From Campylobacteraceae bacterium (GTDB taxonomy: Bacteria > Campylobacterota > Campylobacteria > Campylobacterales > Arcobacteraceae): a stretch of DNA of 64,000 nucleotides. The number at the start of each line of letters is the position of its first letter. The stretch's first letter is position 1. This document shows positions 11,101-19,449 of this stretch, piece by piece. Location: the NCBI GenBank assembly GCA_013215945.1, contig JABSOM010000013.1, positions 1 through 64,000 of the forward strand, given 5' to 3'. The notes beneath the pieces are model-generated. The model made no database searches. It was not told where the DNA came from and saw only the letters and a program-made list of their open reading frames with translations. The translations under genes were made by a program, and so were the position numbers.

Positions 11101-11337
11101 CATACAATTGAAGTTAAAGAGGGTATGCAGTTTTATTTATCAACAGATGGTTATTTAGATCAAAATGGAGGAAAAAAAGCCTTTCCCTTTGGAAAAAGAA
11201 AATTTCAAGAACTACTTAAAAAAGTTCATACTTTGCCCTATGAAGAACAAAAAGAGGTTTTTATTAGTACTATGAAAGAATATCAAGGAGATGAAATAAA
11301 AAACGATGATATAACAATGATTGCATTAAAAATATAA
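8107..11337 (+). CDS. Three tandem solute-binding (SBP_bac_3) domains, one membrane helix, SpoIIE/PP2C-type phosphatase
   Basis: 1076 residues with a signal peptide (FLLLSLSLFAST). Three periplasmic solute-binding units follow (about 25-250, 255-505, 510-735). Each opens with a KxWLxxHP/KP-like motif and contains the FSEERE/ITDKRKKFLNFS pattern of amino-acid-binding proteins. One membrane helix lies at about 745-765, then a coiled coil (about 770-820). The cytoplasmic SpoIIE/RsbU-like Ser/Thr phosphatase (about 840-1076) has DVVGGDIY, DCTGHGVPGAF and NDDITMIAL metal-binding motifs. Inferred role: a receptor for small ligands that controls a phosphatase, probably acting on an anti-anti-sigma-like partner. 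No such partner gene is adjacent. Domains are confident, ligand unknown. Confidence 0.88.
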   Translation: MKKLLIFLLLSLSLFASTHKYIELNENEKKWLKTHTIIKLAVIDYWDSDNENNNIHTELIRLLSHYGNINIIPLSFDTWNAAYNDALKGESTHGIMYLSWSKEKEKKYFHYSMPYDAKANFLVVRKGNRNINSIEDLKNKHVYVQKNAVTQTILENYSSEINLIEHTDNEKMLEILSTNKKINAVFIYKVDKEQLKKYDLKIVKKVYGKYTNIHIGITHQHKELQTIINKIMAVIPQFEFNKIQRTVYKKSNEFVQINKLLLTKEEKLWIKSHPVITVGGEKDWAPFDFVDENGKYNGLSKNYLDVISSLTGLNFEVKTGQTWNELLMALKNSQIDMLPAIYFSEEREKFANFTSSYLSISDYYITKANYPKIKSITSLYGKTVVAIKGYEVTSWLKEKHPKISIHEVSNLLEALQSLEAGESIAFLNDNPSSSYSIEKNFISGLKFNNVVKNRMPLTLHMASKKEYKILATIINKAFVKITKEQKRTIASHWMSEVSHKSIDLTKKESLWLLTKPILKFAVDPNWLPIEAINKKSKKYEGMMADILDIIAETSGIKFKLVETKEWGKSLELAKNNDVDILAAISITDKRKKFLNFSDKTIVLSDGVIMKNNSTFITSLNGLKGLRIGVSDGTSLHAMLKEDYPNLIIKPIKGIKKGLDKLKNDEIDAFIGNLEVASHIIIKKHFFNLKVVFKLENTRQLHIGLIKSLPQEALSIINKTLNSINKNELNTIRQRWIGLKINKEIDYTIFYKIAFAVIVLIIFFIFTNRKLQQLVRKRTQDLQKEKDKLSSFNKNLENLVSLRTISLEDAKNELEESNKLTRDSINYAALIQHALIPEEDTFDIYFKTHFALWSPKDVVGGDIYLFEELRGEHECLLMVIDCTGHGVPGAFVTMLVKAIERQVVSKIVNNENLEVSPAWILSYFNKSMKKILKQDNKDSLSNAGFDGGILYYNKKQKYIKYAGAETPLFYFEENELKVIKSDRHSVGYKKSDINYEFTEHTIEVKEGMQFYLSTDGYLDQNGGKKAFPFGKRKFQELLKKVHTLPYEEQKEVFISTMKEYQGDEIKNDDITMIALKI

Positions 11338-11515
11338 CATACTCTATAGCTTCTATTAATAAGTGTACTTATATCTATAAATTAATACTATGTTTTTGTC
11401 TAAAAAATGTAAATACCTTCTCTTTGCATTTTTTTATAATATCTACACTATTTTTTCTTTAATTATTTCCTATAAAATTAACACTATAATGCATTTAACA
11501 TAAAAGGATAAGATC

Positions 11516-11866
11516 ATGAACTTTTTAATTAAAACTTTTGCAAGCATAGGTCTTCTTTTTACCATCATGTTTTCATATGGATTGTATTTAGACATAAAAG
11601 CAATGGATAGAACACAAGGTGGATATGAAGCTCCATACGAAGGCGTAAGCGGTGAAATTTTTGATTGGGAGAGTATGGACTTAACATCAACAGGCCTAGT
11701 GCAAAGAGGTCATGTCCTTAACTTCATCGTAAATGCAACAACAGGTATGATTAGCCTTGAACTTTTTGGGTTTATTTATGAAGCAAGAAAATTATCACCA
11801 AGAGCTATAAAAGTACATAAACCAAGACAGGCTTTCCTTAAAAGAGGTTTTACACCAGAATTTTAA
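11516..11866 (+). CDS. Small membrane-anchored protein of unknown function
   Basis: 116 residues with a good ribosome-binding site (AAGGATAAG). An N-terminal hydrophobic segment (about 5-25) looks like a signal anchor. A second moderately hydrophobic stretch with GMISLELFGFIYE lies at about 75-95, and the C-terminus is basic. It sits 30 bp upstream of mntP and may share its transcript. I do not recognise the family and cannot assign a role. Confidence 0.75.
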   Translation: MNFLIKTFASIGLLFTIMFSYGLYLDIKAMDRTQGGYEAPYEGVSGEIFDWESMDLTSTGLVQRGHVLNFIVNATTGMISLELFGFIYEARKLSPRAIKVHKPRQAFLKRGFTPEF

Positions 11867-11896
11867 TTTTAATTTTAAATCATAAAAGGAATATAT

Positions 11897-12448
11897 ATGT
11901 TTGAAGTTTTGCTCTTAGCTTTTGCCTTAAGTATGGATGCTTTTGCTGTTTCTATTGGATTGGGTGTAAAATCAAAAGAATTCAATATTTATCTGGCTTT
12001 TAAAATAGCCTTCTTTTTTGGAATCTTTCAAGGAATCATGCCACTGTTTGGTTATCTTGCGAGTATTGGTTTAGGAAGTTTTATTGAGGCCTTTGATCAT
12101 TGGATTGCATTTATACTCTTAAGTATTATTGGAATAAAAATGATAATAGACAGTTTTTCCCAAAATACAGAAGAAATAATCAAAAAATTAACAAATAAAA
12201 TTTTACTAATTTTAGCTGTTGCTACAAGTATTGATGCCATGGCTGCTGGTTTTAGCTTGGATTTAATGTCTATTAGTCCTTTTTTGTCCATGTTCCTTAT
12301 TGGAATGGTAACTTTTGTATTTTCTTTTATTGCTGTGTATATTGGAGTAAGAGGTGGTGCTTTTTTAGAGAGCAAGGCCGAAAGATTGGGAGGTGTAGTC
12401 TTAATATTGATTGGTTTTAAAATTTTGATAGAGCATACTTTATTCTAA
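11897..12448 (+). CDS. mntP: Manganese efflux pump MntP
   Basis: 183 residues, the usual MntP (formerly YebN) length, with six predicted membrane helices. The N-terminus carries the family signature ALSMDAFAVSIGLG, with the key Asp in SMDAF. The second half repeats it as ATSIDAMAAGFSL. It exports Mn2+ from the cytoplasm. The ribosome-binding site is AAAGGAATAT. I looked for a yybP-ykoY manganese riboswitch upstream and saw none in the 30-bp gap. Confidence 0.95.
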   Translation: MFEVLLLAFALSMDAFAVSIGLGVKSKEFNIYLAFKIAFFFGIFQGIMPLFGYLASIGLGSFIEAFDHWIAFILLSIIGIKMIIDSFSQNTEEIIKKLTNKILLILAVATSIDAMAAGFSLDLMSISPFLSMFLIGMVTFVFSFIAVYIGVRGGAFLESKAERLGGVVLILIGFKILIEHTLF

Positions 12449-12603
12449 AATAAATACTTAAAAAAGACGAATATTAGCTTTCTTTTGATTTTATGGTCAA
12501 AATTAATTATTTGTTGCATAAGTTTTGCTATAATGTGCTCCGAATTCTTATAAACATTTATGATTTAAGATTAGACGATATATTAACACAACAAGGAAAT
12601 GCA

Positions 12604-12822
12604 ATGGCAACTTTAGTAAACGGAACAGTAAAATGGTTCAACAGTGAAAAAGGTTTTGGTTTTATAGAACCTGAAGATGGTGGAAAAGATTTATTTGTAC
12701 ATTTTAGACAAATTAACAGTAATGGTTATGATAGAGTTTCTTTAAACGATGGTCAGAAAGTTACTTTTGAAGTTGCTCAAGGTGAAAAAGGTCCTCAAGC
12801 GGAAAACGTTACAGGTCTTTAA
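12604..12822 (+). CDS. Cold-shock domain protein (CspA family)
   Basis: 72 residues. A single OB-fold cold-shock domain with RNP1 KGFGFIEP and RNP2 DLFVHF, binding single-stranded RNA or DNA. The start chosen is the ATG at 12604, preceded by AAGGAAATGCA. The same frame extends upstream to 12493, but that part is not cold-shock-like and is the 5' leader. The leader of about 100 nt is a feature many csp mRNAs use for cold regulation. A strong terminator follows the stop. Confidence 0.95.
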   Translation: MATLVNGTVKWFNSEKGFGFIEPEDGGKDLFVHFRQINSNGYDRVSLNDGQKVTFEVAQGEKGPQAENVTGL

Positions 12823-12834
12823 TATCTACCTCTA

Positions 12835-12863
12835 GAAGACAGTTTTTACTGTCTTCTTTTTTT
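12835..12863 (+). terminator. Rho-independent terminator of the cold-shock gene
   Basis: A perfect 9-bp stem, GAAGACAGT with ACTGTCTTC, has a 4-nt TTTT loop and is followed at once by seven T residues. It lies 12 bp after the stop codon. Confidence 0.93.
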
Positions 12864-13049
12864 ACCTAACATACTCTTTTAATTCAACACCCACAGTCAT
12901 CTTATAATAATGAAACTTTTTAATGAAATACCTATGTTCTCTCGCAGAATAACTGGTTTTAAAAAAATGTGTATCTTTTCCATCAAAACTAATTGATTGT
13001 ATTTTTTCATAAATCTTATATAGTCTTTATGCCTACGTTTATTGAATAA

Positions 13050-13907
13050 TTAAATTTTATAGTTCATTTGAGTAAGCCAAGTCTTAGGAAGAATATCTAT
13101 TCCCTTACTAGCAATCAGCATCATAGTAAAAATCATAGCTCTAACACTAGAGTCTCCCCCTGCTTTTACATTCTGGATCATAAGATTCTCAAAATCATTG
13201 TCATACTTCTTAAGTAAATATATTGTACTTTGGAAAGCACCATCCGTAGCACAGGCAGATCCAAATTCATTAATAGCATCAATGGTATTATTAGAATTGT
13301 TTAATCCCTCTTGTACATAGCCTTGCAATCTTTTGGAATACTCTTTACTTATGTCCTCTATGCTATGAATAATAGAGTTTCCTTCTTTTATTTTCCAAAG
13401 TAGGCTTGCAAAAAAACTTGCAGCTTCTAATACTTCTTCATTATTATGCGTAGCTGCTACAAAAGAATGAACATTCTTTAAAAAAGTTTTTTCATTAGCA
13501 CTTAAAAAAAGTAAAGGAGCAATTCTTGCCACTACAGATAAATCATGAGAATTTGAGCCCGAAGGAATAATCTTATTATTCTGTAGATTTTTAAGCGTAT
13601 CACTACTTGCTCCATCAATATATCCTGTATAACTTTGCATAAATATTTGCCATCTATGCATATACTTTTTTATATCAAAGGACTTTTCATCTTTGATGTA
13701 TTCATATAAACATACAACTTGGTCCCCATAATGTGTAAAATCACCTTTATTCTTACCTTCATGCCATTTAGCTAAAGGTTTATTTAACCCTTTCCAATCT
13801 AGTTTTGCATTTTCTATTTCACTAGGAGAATAAATCCAATGAGCACCCAGTGTAAAAGTATCAGCTAACAATGAGCCTAAAACAATATCTTTTAATTTAT
13901 TTTTCAT
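13050..13907 (-). CDS. ADP-ribosylglycohydrolase family protein (DraG-like)
   Basis: 285 residues. The start region DIVLGSLLADTFTLGAHWIY and the C-terminal metal-binding segment AGGDSSVRAMI match the ADP-ribosylglycohydrolase/crystallin-J1-like fold. That family removes ADP-ribose from macromolecules using two Mg2+ ions. The classical DraG GGDTDT box is here GGDSSV, so one acidic ligand is absent; activity on ADP-ribose is therefore uncertain. It follows yceI by 14 bp on the same strand and is probably co-transcribed under the MarR-type regulator at 14611. Confidence 0.82.
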   Translation of the reverse strand: MKNKLKDIVLGSLLADTFTLGAHWIYSPSEIENAKLDWKGLNKPLAKWHEGKNKGDFTHYGDQVVCLYEYIKDEKSFDIKKYMHRWQIFMQSYTGYIDGASSDTLKNLQNNKIIPSGSNSHDLSVVARIAPLLFLSANEKTFLKNVHSFVAATHNNEEVLEAASFFASLLWKIKEGNSIIHSIEDISKEYSKRLQGYVQEGLNNSNNTIDAINEFGSACATDGAFQSTIYLLKKYDNDFENLMIQNVKAGGDSSVRAMIFTMMLIASKGIDILPKTWLTQMNYKI

Positions 13908-13921
13908 TTTTTATCCTTGTC

Positions 13922-14488
13922 TTATAATTTTTTGATGCCTTCAATTTCAATTGATATTTTTACTACATCACCAACAATCAATCCACCTGATTCTAATAAC
14001 TTATTATACGTAAGCCCAAAATCTTTTCTGTTTATTTTACCTCTAAGTTCAAAAGCTGCTCGATAATTTCCCCAAGGATCTTTAGCATGTCCATTGTTTT
14101 CATAAACAAGTTTAATATTCTTTTTTACGCCTTTTATTGTTATATCCCCATAAACAAAATTATCTTCAAATTTTGTCAAAGTAAAATAAATCTTAGGAAA
14201 CTTCTTTGTATCAAGCATATCTTCTGCTTTTAAATCTTTATCTCTGCCTTCATTATTTGTATAAATTGTATTGCTTAGTACCTCTCCACTTAGAGATTTT
14301 AATACTCCACTTTTCTCATCGTATTCAAAACTACCACTAAAGTTATCAAAGCTTCCTTTTGCACTTGATAACATTAAGTGTTTTACTTTAAAAGCAATAT
14401 TTGAGTGTGATTTATCTACCTCATAATTTCCCGCACTTAATACTGAAACCAATAAAGAACTTGCTACTACTAATTTTTTAAAATTCAT
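13922..14488 (-). CDS. YceI-family periplasmic lipocalin-like protein
   Basis: 188 residues with a signal peptide (VASSLLVSVLSAGN). The mature part begins YEVDKSHSNIAFKVKHLMLS and contains ITIKGVKKNIKL and NRKDFGLTYN, all characteristic of YceI. These are beta-barrel proteins that bind polyprenoid or amide lipids. The promoter region is shared with the divergent marR gene and holds two palindromes, so the gene is probably repressed by that regulator. Confidence 0.93.
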   Translation of the reverse strand: MNFKKLVVASSLLVSVLSAGNYEVDKSHSNIAFKVKHLMLSSAKGSFDNFSGSFEYDEKSGVLKSLSGEVLSNTIYTNNEGRDKDLKAEDMLDTKKFPKIYFTLTKFEDNFVYGDITIKGVKKNIKLVYENNGHAKDPWGNYRAAFELRGKINRKDFGLTYNKLLESGGLIVGDVVKISIEIEGIKKL

Positions 14489-14502
14489 CTTTTTTCCTTT
14501 TT

Positions 14503-14520
14503 TATCTTTCTAGAAAGATA
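14503..14520. promoter_or_regulatory. Palindromic operator 1 in yceI-marR intergenic region
   Basis: Perfect 18-bp palindrome TATCTTTCTAGAAAGATA, 15 bp upstream of the yceI start. Half-site ATCTTTC recurs in the second site at 14560. Its position and symmetry fit a MarR-type dimer. Confidence 0.75.
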
Positions 14521-14555
14521 TTTGTTCTGAAATAATAACAAGCTTTAACTTAAAT

Positions 14556-14574
14556 ATACCTTTCCAGAAAGATA
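14556..14574. promoter_or_regulatory. Palindromic operator 2 in yceI-marR intergenic region
   Basis: Core CTTTCCAGAAAG with flanking TATAC and ATAG resembles operator 1. It lies about 36 bp upstream of the marR start, so the regulator probably also controls itself. Confidence 0.65.
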
Positions 14575-14610
14575 GTTTGAATATTTAGAATTATTATTAT
14601 ATACTACAGC

Positions 14611-15102
14611 ATGGATTTAGATGAAATAAACAACAGTATAATCAGACACAAAAACAAATCACCCCAGACCTATGATAAGGTCCTAGACGTTGCAATACCT
14701 TTTTATATAGCGCATAAAAAATTAACCGAAGAATTATGTATTATGCATGAATCAAAATATTCTATTAGTAATACGCAACTAGATGTTTTGTCTTCATTAA
14801 AACTTGTAGGCGATGAAAATTACATATTATCTCCCACAAAATTGTACTCTACTATGGTTTTCTCATCAGGAGGAATGACCAAAGTATTAAAAAAACTCGA
14901 AGAAAAAGAATATATAACAAGAGTAGATAATCAAAATGATAAAAGATCTAAACTGGTTCAATTAAGTAAAAAAGGTGAGATATTATTGAATAAAGCATTA
15001 AAAGATGTAGTGGATTTAGAAAAAGATTTTTTTTCACCCTTAGATGAAAAAGAACAAAAAACCTTAAAAGAACTAATTTATAAAGTACTAAAAGACAAAT
15101 AA
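14611..15102 (+). CDS. MarR-family transcriptional regulator
   Basis: 163 residues. A winged helix occupies about 55-130 with LSPTKLYSTMVFSSGGMTKVLKKLEEKEYITR and the wing residues DNQNDKRSKLVQLSKKG, the MarR signature DxRS/K. No clear ribosome-binding site is seen before the ATG, which lies close to an AT-rich -10-like element, so the message could be leaderless. Divergent from yceI with two palindromic sites between, so it probably represses yceI, the ADP-ribosylglycohydrolase-like gene and itself. Ligand unknown. Confidence 0.92.
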   Translation: MDLDEINNSIIRHKNKSPQTYDKVLDVAIPFYIAHKKLTEELCIMHESKYSISNTQLDVLSSLKLVGDENYILSPTKLYSTMVFSSGGMTKVLKKLEEKEYITRVDNQNDKRSKLVQLSKKGEILLNKALKDVVDLEKDFFSPLDEKEQKTLKELIYKVLKDK

Positions 15103-15120
15103 AGGGCCTAGCCCTTTATT
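15098..15120. terminator. Bidirectional terminator between marR and nitroreductase gene
   Basis: A perfect 10-bp stem, AATAAAGGGC with GCCCTTTATT, and a 3-nt loop. It overlaps the marR stop codon and ends 3 bp before the convergent nitroreductase stop. Confidence 0.8.
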
Positions 15121-15123
15121 CCC

Positions 15124-15702
15124 TTAGAAAGATCCCAATAATACATCATTAAGTTCTCGTTTTGGAACACAGTGTTCGTCTTTTTCATTTCTGTAATAGT
15201 TCGTATCGTCTTTAGGCACTACAATATTAAGTACTTCAGCTTCTTTTCCAATAGCAATAGCTAACATTGGTTTAAGATTCTTTCCTAAAGAAAATTCTTT
15301 TATACATAATTCTTTATCTAGTGATGCCATAGGACAAGCAGCATAACCTTTTATTTTAAGACCTAAGATAATAGTTTGTAAACTAATACCACAATCAACC
15401 ATAGCAAAACCATCAATACTACTGTCATTAATTACAATAATAAAAGCAGAAGGTTGTTCTTCTTCTTTTTGATTCCAAAGAGATAGATGCGCTGCCCATT
15501 TAGCAGTAGTTGCGATTTTTTTAACCAAATCTTTGTTAGTAACAGTAACATATTTTAAGGGTTGCATATTTTTAGCACTTGATGTTACGCGTACCAAATC
15601 AATTATTTCTTCAAGTTCTTCTTTTTTTATTTCAATATTTGGTAAAAATCTTCGTGTACTTCTTGTGGTTTTAACTAAGTTTTTAAAATTATCGTAGGTC
15701 AT
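15124..15702 (-). CDS. Nitroreductase-family flavoprotein
   Basis: 192 residues, the size of small NAD(P)H-dependent FMN nitroreductases. The N-terminal RSTRRFLPNIEIKKEELEEIIDLVR with SAKNMQPLKYV forms the FMN phosphate-binding part. The mid region has DCGISLQTIILGLKIKGYAACPMAS, and the C-terminus IAIGKEAE. It probably reduces quinones or nitro compounds. Convergent with marR; cannot be tied to it by operon. Confidence 0.9.
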   Translation of the reverse strand: MTYDNFKNLVKTTRSTRRFLPNIEIKKEELEEIIDLVRVTSSAKNMQPLKYVTVTNKDLVKKIATTAKWAAHLSLWNQKEEEQPSAFIIVINDSSIDGFAMVDCGISLQTIILGLKIKGYAACPMASLDKELCIKEFSLGKNLKPMLAIAIGKEAEVLNIVVPKDDTNYYRNEKDEHCVPKRELNDVLLGSF

Positions 15703-15758
15703 TTACTATTCCTTTTTGTTTGAGCATAATAGCAAAAGATAGGTAGATATACTAGAAA

Positions 15759-16622
15759 TTAATCGATCTCAACTCTATTTTTTCCATTTCTTTTAGCTTT
15801 ATACAGTCTTTCATCAGCAATTTTTAATACTAATTCTTGTTCTTGACCTTCCATATAAGTAGATACTCCAGTACTAATAGTAAGAGGAATTTTAATATCA
15901 AAATCATTTTTTTCTATAACCTCACGAAAAGTTTCAGCCAATTTCAAAGCGCCAGAGAGATCAGTATTTGTAGCCAAAATAATAAATTCTTCTCCACCCC
16001 ATCTTGCACAAATATCTGTACTTCTCGTGTATGTGTTCATTAAACTAGATATTTTTTTAATAACTTCGTCACCTTTAGCATGACCATACTTATCATTAAC
16101 TGCTTTAAAATAATCAATGTCAATTAAAAGAATAGAAAAAAGTGTTTTATCTCTTTTATATTTTGACATTTCTTCTTCCATTCTATTTACTAAAAATCTT
16201 CTATTAAAAAGTCCACTTAAAACATCTATTTGAGATAACTTTTTATACAGTTTATTTTGTTTTAATATCTTTATTGTAAATATTATAATAAATAAAAATA
16301 GAAGTAAAAGAATAAAAATAATATATTCTTTTTTAATCAAATCTTTTTGAAGGTTTTTTATTTCTATAAATAAAAACTGAGTTTCGTTTCTTATATCGAC
16401 TATTTTTTGCTGTTTATCATTTATCTTTTGTGTAAGGATTAACAGTATTTTTTTTTCAAAATTAATATTACTATTCGCATTTTTAAGAGTGACATCTTCT
16501 TTTTTCACTTCACTTATGAAAGTATTCTGTGCTTCTACTTTAGTGTTTTTTAAGGGAGATAGACCGTTTGTGTCTGAATAAGCCAAGTTCACAAAAGCAA
16601 AGAAAAATAAAATTAATTTCAT
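15759..16622 (-). CDS. Membrane diguanylate cyclase (GGDEF)
   Basis: 287 residues. A signal peptide (ending LAYS), a short periplasmic helical region (about 18-95), one membrane helix (about 100-122) and a GGDEF domain (about 125-287). The active site is GGEEF, and the I-site RSTD lies five residues before it, so product inhibition is expected. It makes cyclic di-GMP. No EAL domain is present. The c-di-GMP link to LapA-type adhesins makes it interesting in the same window as the adhesin, but linkage is only inferred. Confidence 0.93.
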   Translation of the reverse strand: MKLILFFFAFVNLAYSDTNGLSPLKNTKVEAQNTFISEVKKEDVTLKNANSNINFEKKILLILTQKINDKQQKIVDIRNETQFLFIEIKNLQKDLIKKEYIIFILLLLFLFIIIFTIKILKQNKLYKKLSQIDVLSGLFNRRFLVNRMEEEMSKYKRDKTLFSILLIDIDYFKAVNDKYGHAKGDEVIKKISSLMNTYTRSTDICARWGGEEFIILATNTDLSGALKLAETFREVIEKNDFDIKIPLTISTGVSTYMEGQEQELVLKIADERLYKAKRNGKNRVEID

Positions 16623-16832
16623 TATGTTCCTATATTTATAAATATATTTTATTATCTATTTTTTAGTTAAAAAATCTTTTCTTAGGAAAGAAAAGACTGT
16701 TCTATGAATAAAACATTTATATTTTATCATTTAATCTTCTTTTTAGGGTTTCAAGTTATTTTAAATTTGGGACTATTATGGGACTCACTTTGGATACAAT
16801 ATGAAAAAATAATATTTACAAATGAAAGACAA

Positions 16833-17525
16833 ATGAAAGAAAATAAACTTTTAATTTTAAAAAAATCTGCAATACTTATTGTAGATGATGATGAACAAAT
16901 ACTGCATAATTTAAAGCTTACATTATCTATTTTTTTTGATACAGTTCTTAGTGCTAAAAATGGAATAGAAGCTTTAAAAATTTATGAAGAGCATTCATCA
17001 ATTGATGTAATAATTACAGATTATGTAATGCCTAAGATGTGTGGTTATCAATTGTGCAAAAAAATAAGAAGCATTGATAATGATATTGCAATTATTATGA
17101 TGAGCAATTACTCAGAAAAAGAGAAACTATTAAAGTCCATTCCTTTAGGTTTAATTGATTATTTAATAAAACCAATAGAATATACAACCTTGTCTACTAC
17201 TTTATTAAAAATAGCCAATAACATAAAAAGGAAGTCTTTAGATTCAGTATTCATTAATGATATAGAATACTCATTCCTACGTAAAGAAATAAAAAAAGGC
17301 GATACAATTATAAAACTTACTAAAAACGAAGCCTTAGTTTTAGAACTTTTAATTAATAATAAAACAAATATTACAACCGTAGATCAAATAAAATATACCT
17401 TGGATGCAGAACACAATAAAAGTGAGCAAGCAATAAAAAATTTATTTTATAGACTACGGTTAAAAATTGGTAAAAATATGATAATAAATAATAAAGCCTT
17501 AGGGTATAGTCTTTTATGTTCATAA
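16833..17525 (+). CDS. Response regulator, OmpR/PhoB-type, partner of the 7TMR kinase
   Basis: 230 residues from the ATG at 16833, which gives the same short N-terminus as the paralogue at 7076. The frame also extends to an ATG at 16704, adding 43 hydrophobic residues that could be a membrane helix; I think this is chance in AT-rich DNA but cannot exclude it. Receiver (VDDDEQ, VIITDYVMP, LIKPIE) and C-terminal winged helix (LTKNEALVLELLINNK, QAIKNLFYRLRLKIG) are clear. The kinase gene begins 9 bp downstream, so the two form a two-component pair. Confidence 0.85.
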   Translation: MKENKLLILKKSAILIVDDDEQILHNLKLTLSIFFDTVLSAKNGIEALKIYEEHSSIDVIITDYVMPKMCGYQLCKKIRSIDNDIAIIMMSNYSEKEKLLKSIPLGLIDYLIKPIEYTTLSTTLLKIANNIKRKSLDSVFINDIEYSFLRKEIKKGDTIIKLTKNEALVLELLINNKTNITTVDQIKYTLDAEHNKSEQAIKNLFYRLRLKIGKNMIINNKALGYSLLCS

Positions 17526-17534
17526 GAAAACAAT

Positions 17535-19409
17535 TTGTATAAAAAATTAATATTAACATTCCTTTTCTTTTCTTTAAATCTTTTTGCTACTAAAGTATTA
17601 GAAATCAACAAAGATTTTATAAAACATGACTCTTCTAATTATTTATACTTTATAGAAAATAATGACGCTTTAACTATAAATAATGTGTTAAACAGTGAGG
17701 ATTTTAAACTTTCTAAAAAACATCATTTTACCTCCACAAAAAGTGCTTTTTGGACAAAGATTTCATTAAAAAACACTTCAAATTCAAAACAAGTTTTGTC
17801 CTTAACTAATATCCTTCCTGGTACAAACTACATTGATGTTTATGTTTTTAAAAAAAATAAAAAAGTTATTTTACATCATTTAGGAGATTTACAAGCACAA
17901 AATAAAAGAGAAGAAATCAGTAGGTTTTCTATGTTTAATCTCTCTTTAGATAAAAATGAAGAAGTAACTATCATTTCAAGAGTAAAAAACTACTATATCT
18001 ACAATCTTGGATGGAAGATTCAACAAAGAAATGTTTATATATATAAAGAACTTCATTTTCTATTATATTTTGGTATTTTTGCAGGCATGCTTATATTATA
18101 TAGTTTGTATAATTTTTTTGTTTTTAATATTAAAAGAAGTATTCCTTATTTGATTTTAAGTTTAAACGTATTTATTACTTTATTATACTTATCGGGAGTG
18201 AGTGGTATTTTATATCAAATGGACTTGGGATTAAACTTAGATTTGATTACTGCAATAACGTGGAATTCATCTATTTTTCTTTTAATAGGCTTGCTTTTAT
18301 TACCTTATTATTTTTTTAATATAAAAAATACCTACCCCAAACTAAAATGGTACTTTAGGTTCAAAATACTTCTGGCTGCATCTATTATTATTTTACTACT
18401 CTATGCGCAGTTCTTTGATGAATCGTATTTTTATGTTTTTAGGGTAGTAGCATTCTCAGCTGTTTTTTCTTGTATTTCTTTGTTAATAACTGCAATATAT
18501 ATGTACTATAAAAAAGAGAAAGGTTCAAGATATTATTTAATTGGCCAAGGTTTATATTTAATATGTATTATTGTTTACACTTTAGTTATGAATGGTTTAG
18601 TTCCTTATTTTCTCTGGTTTAAGATGTTTTTCCCTCTTGGTATTATGTTAGATTTAATTTTCTTTTCTATTGCTTTGTACGATAGAACTCAAATAAAACA
18701 CCTAGAAGATTTGCAAAATAAAGAATATTTATTAGAGCAGTCAAGGTTCAGTACCATTGGTCAAACCATTGCCCATGTGACGCATCAATGGAAACACCCT
18801 TTAACGCAGATAGGGACATCAACAACACTTATTCAAACAGTTTTAAATCATCAAAAAGAAAATGTAAATACGACATTAAAAGAACAATTGCCTTTAATCC
18901 AAAATAATATACATCATATGAGTAAAACCTTGCACGAGCTTAGCAATTTTTATTCTAGCACCTTGCTTAATAACGATGCATTAATTCAAGAATGTATTCA
19001 AAATAGTATTAAGATGATTCAATCTAAAATTACATTAAAAAATGTCACAATAAATTTGATAATTAAAGATAAAGATATTCGTATTAATAATCATATCTTT
19101 TCAAATATACTTCTAAATCTTATTGATAATTCTTTAGATGAGTTTGATTCCAGTTTTAAAAAAAATACTATAGATATCACAAGCTATAAACAAGAAAATA
19201 AAATAATCATTCTTTATGAAGACAATGCAGGGGGAATTAAGATAAATCCTATTTCGTCTATCTTTGAATACAATATCAGCACTAAAAAGAATATTGAAAA
19301 CTTTGGTATGGGTATGGTTATTGTCAGAATGTTAATTGAAGAAAAACTTTTTGGAAGTATAAAAATAAAAAACCATAAAGAAGGTGTTCAATTTAAAATC
19401 GTTCTTTAG
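17535..19409 (+). CDS. 7TMR-DISM sensor histidine kinase
   Basis: 624 residues from a TTG start that fits the signal peptide MYKKLILTFLFFSLNLFA. A periplasmic 7TMR-DISMED2 beta-domain (about 25-160) precedes seven membrane helices (about 175-385). A dimerisation/phosphoacceptor region has AHVTHQWKHPLTQIG (His near 420), and the ATPase has NLIDNSLDEF, EDNAGGI and GMGMVIVRMLIE. The domain order is standard for 7TMR-DISM kinases that sense extracellular ligands. It is paired with the response regulator immediately upstream. No ligand can be read from the sequence. Confidence 0.9.
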   Translation: MYKKLILTFLFFSLNLFATKVLEINKDFIKHDSSNYLYFIENNDALTINNVLNSEDFKLSKKHHFTSTKSAFWTKISLKNTSNSKQVLSLTNILPGTNYIDVYVFKKNKKVILHHLGDLQAQNKREEISRFSMFNLSLDKNEEVTIISRVKNYYIYNLGWKIQQRNVYIYKELHFLLYFGIFAGMLILYSLYNFFVFNIKRSIPYLILSLNVFITLLYLSGVSGILYQMDLGLNLDLITAITWNSSIFLLIGLLLLPYYFFNIKNTYPKLKWYFRFKILLAASIIILLLYAQFFDESYFYVFRVVAFSAVFSCISLLITAIYMYYKKEKGSRYYLIGQGLYLICIIVYTLVMNGLVPYFLWFKMFFPLGIMLDLIFFSIALYDRTQIKHLEDLQNKEYLLEQSRFSTIGQTIAHVTHQWKHPLTQIGTSTTLIQTVLNHQKENVNTTLKEQLPLIQNNIHHMSKTLHELSNFYSSTLLNNDALIQECIQNSIKMIQSKITLKNVTINLIIKDKDIRINNHIFSNILLNLIDNSLDEFDSSFKKNTIDITSYKQENKIIILYEDNAGGIKINPISSIFEYNISTKKNIENFGMGMVIVRMLIEEKLFGSIKIKNHKEGVQFKIVL

Positions 19410-19449
19410 AAGTAAGAAAAGGAATAAAAAATTCCCATTTTATTTTTAC

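Noticed and set aside
11870..11896. Manganese riboswitch before mntP
   Set aside because: The 30-bp gap is far too short for the yybP-ykoY fold.
12493..12603. N-terminal extension of the cold-shock protein
   Set aside because: The extra 37 residues are not cold-shock-like, and the ATG at 12604 has the ribosome-binding site. The region is the mRNA leader.
16704..16832. N-terminal membrane extension of the response regulator
   Set aside because: The ribosome-binding site fits poorly and the paralogue at 7076 starts just before the receiver. Not excluded, but not used.
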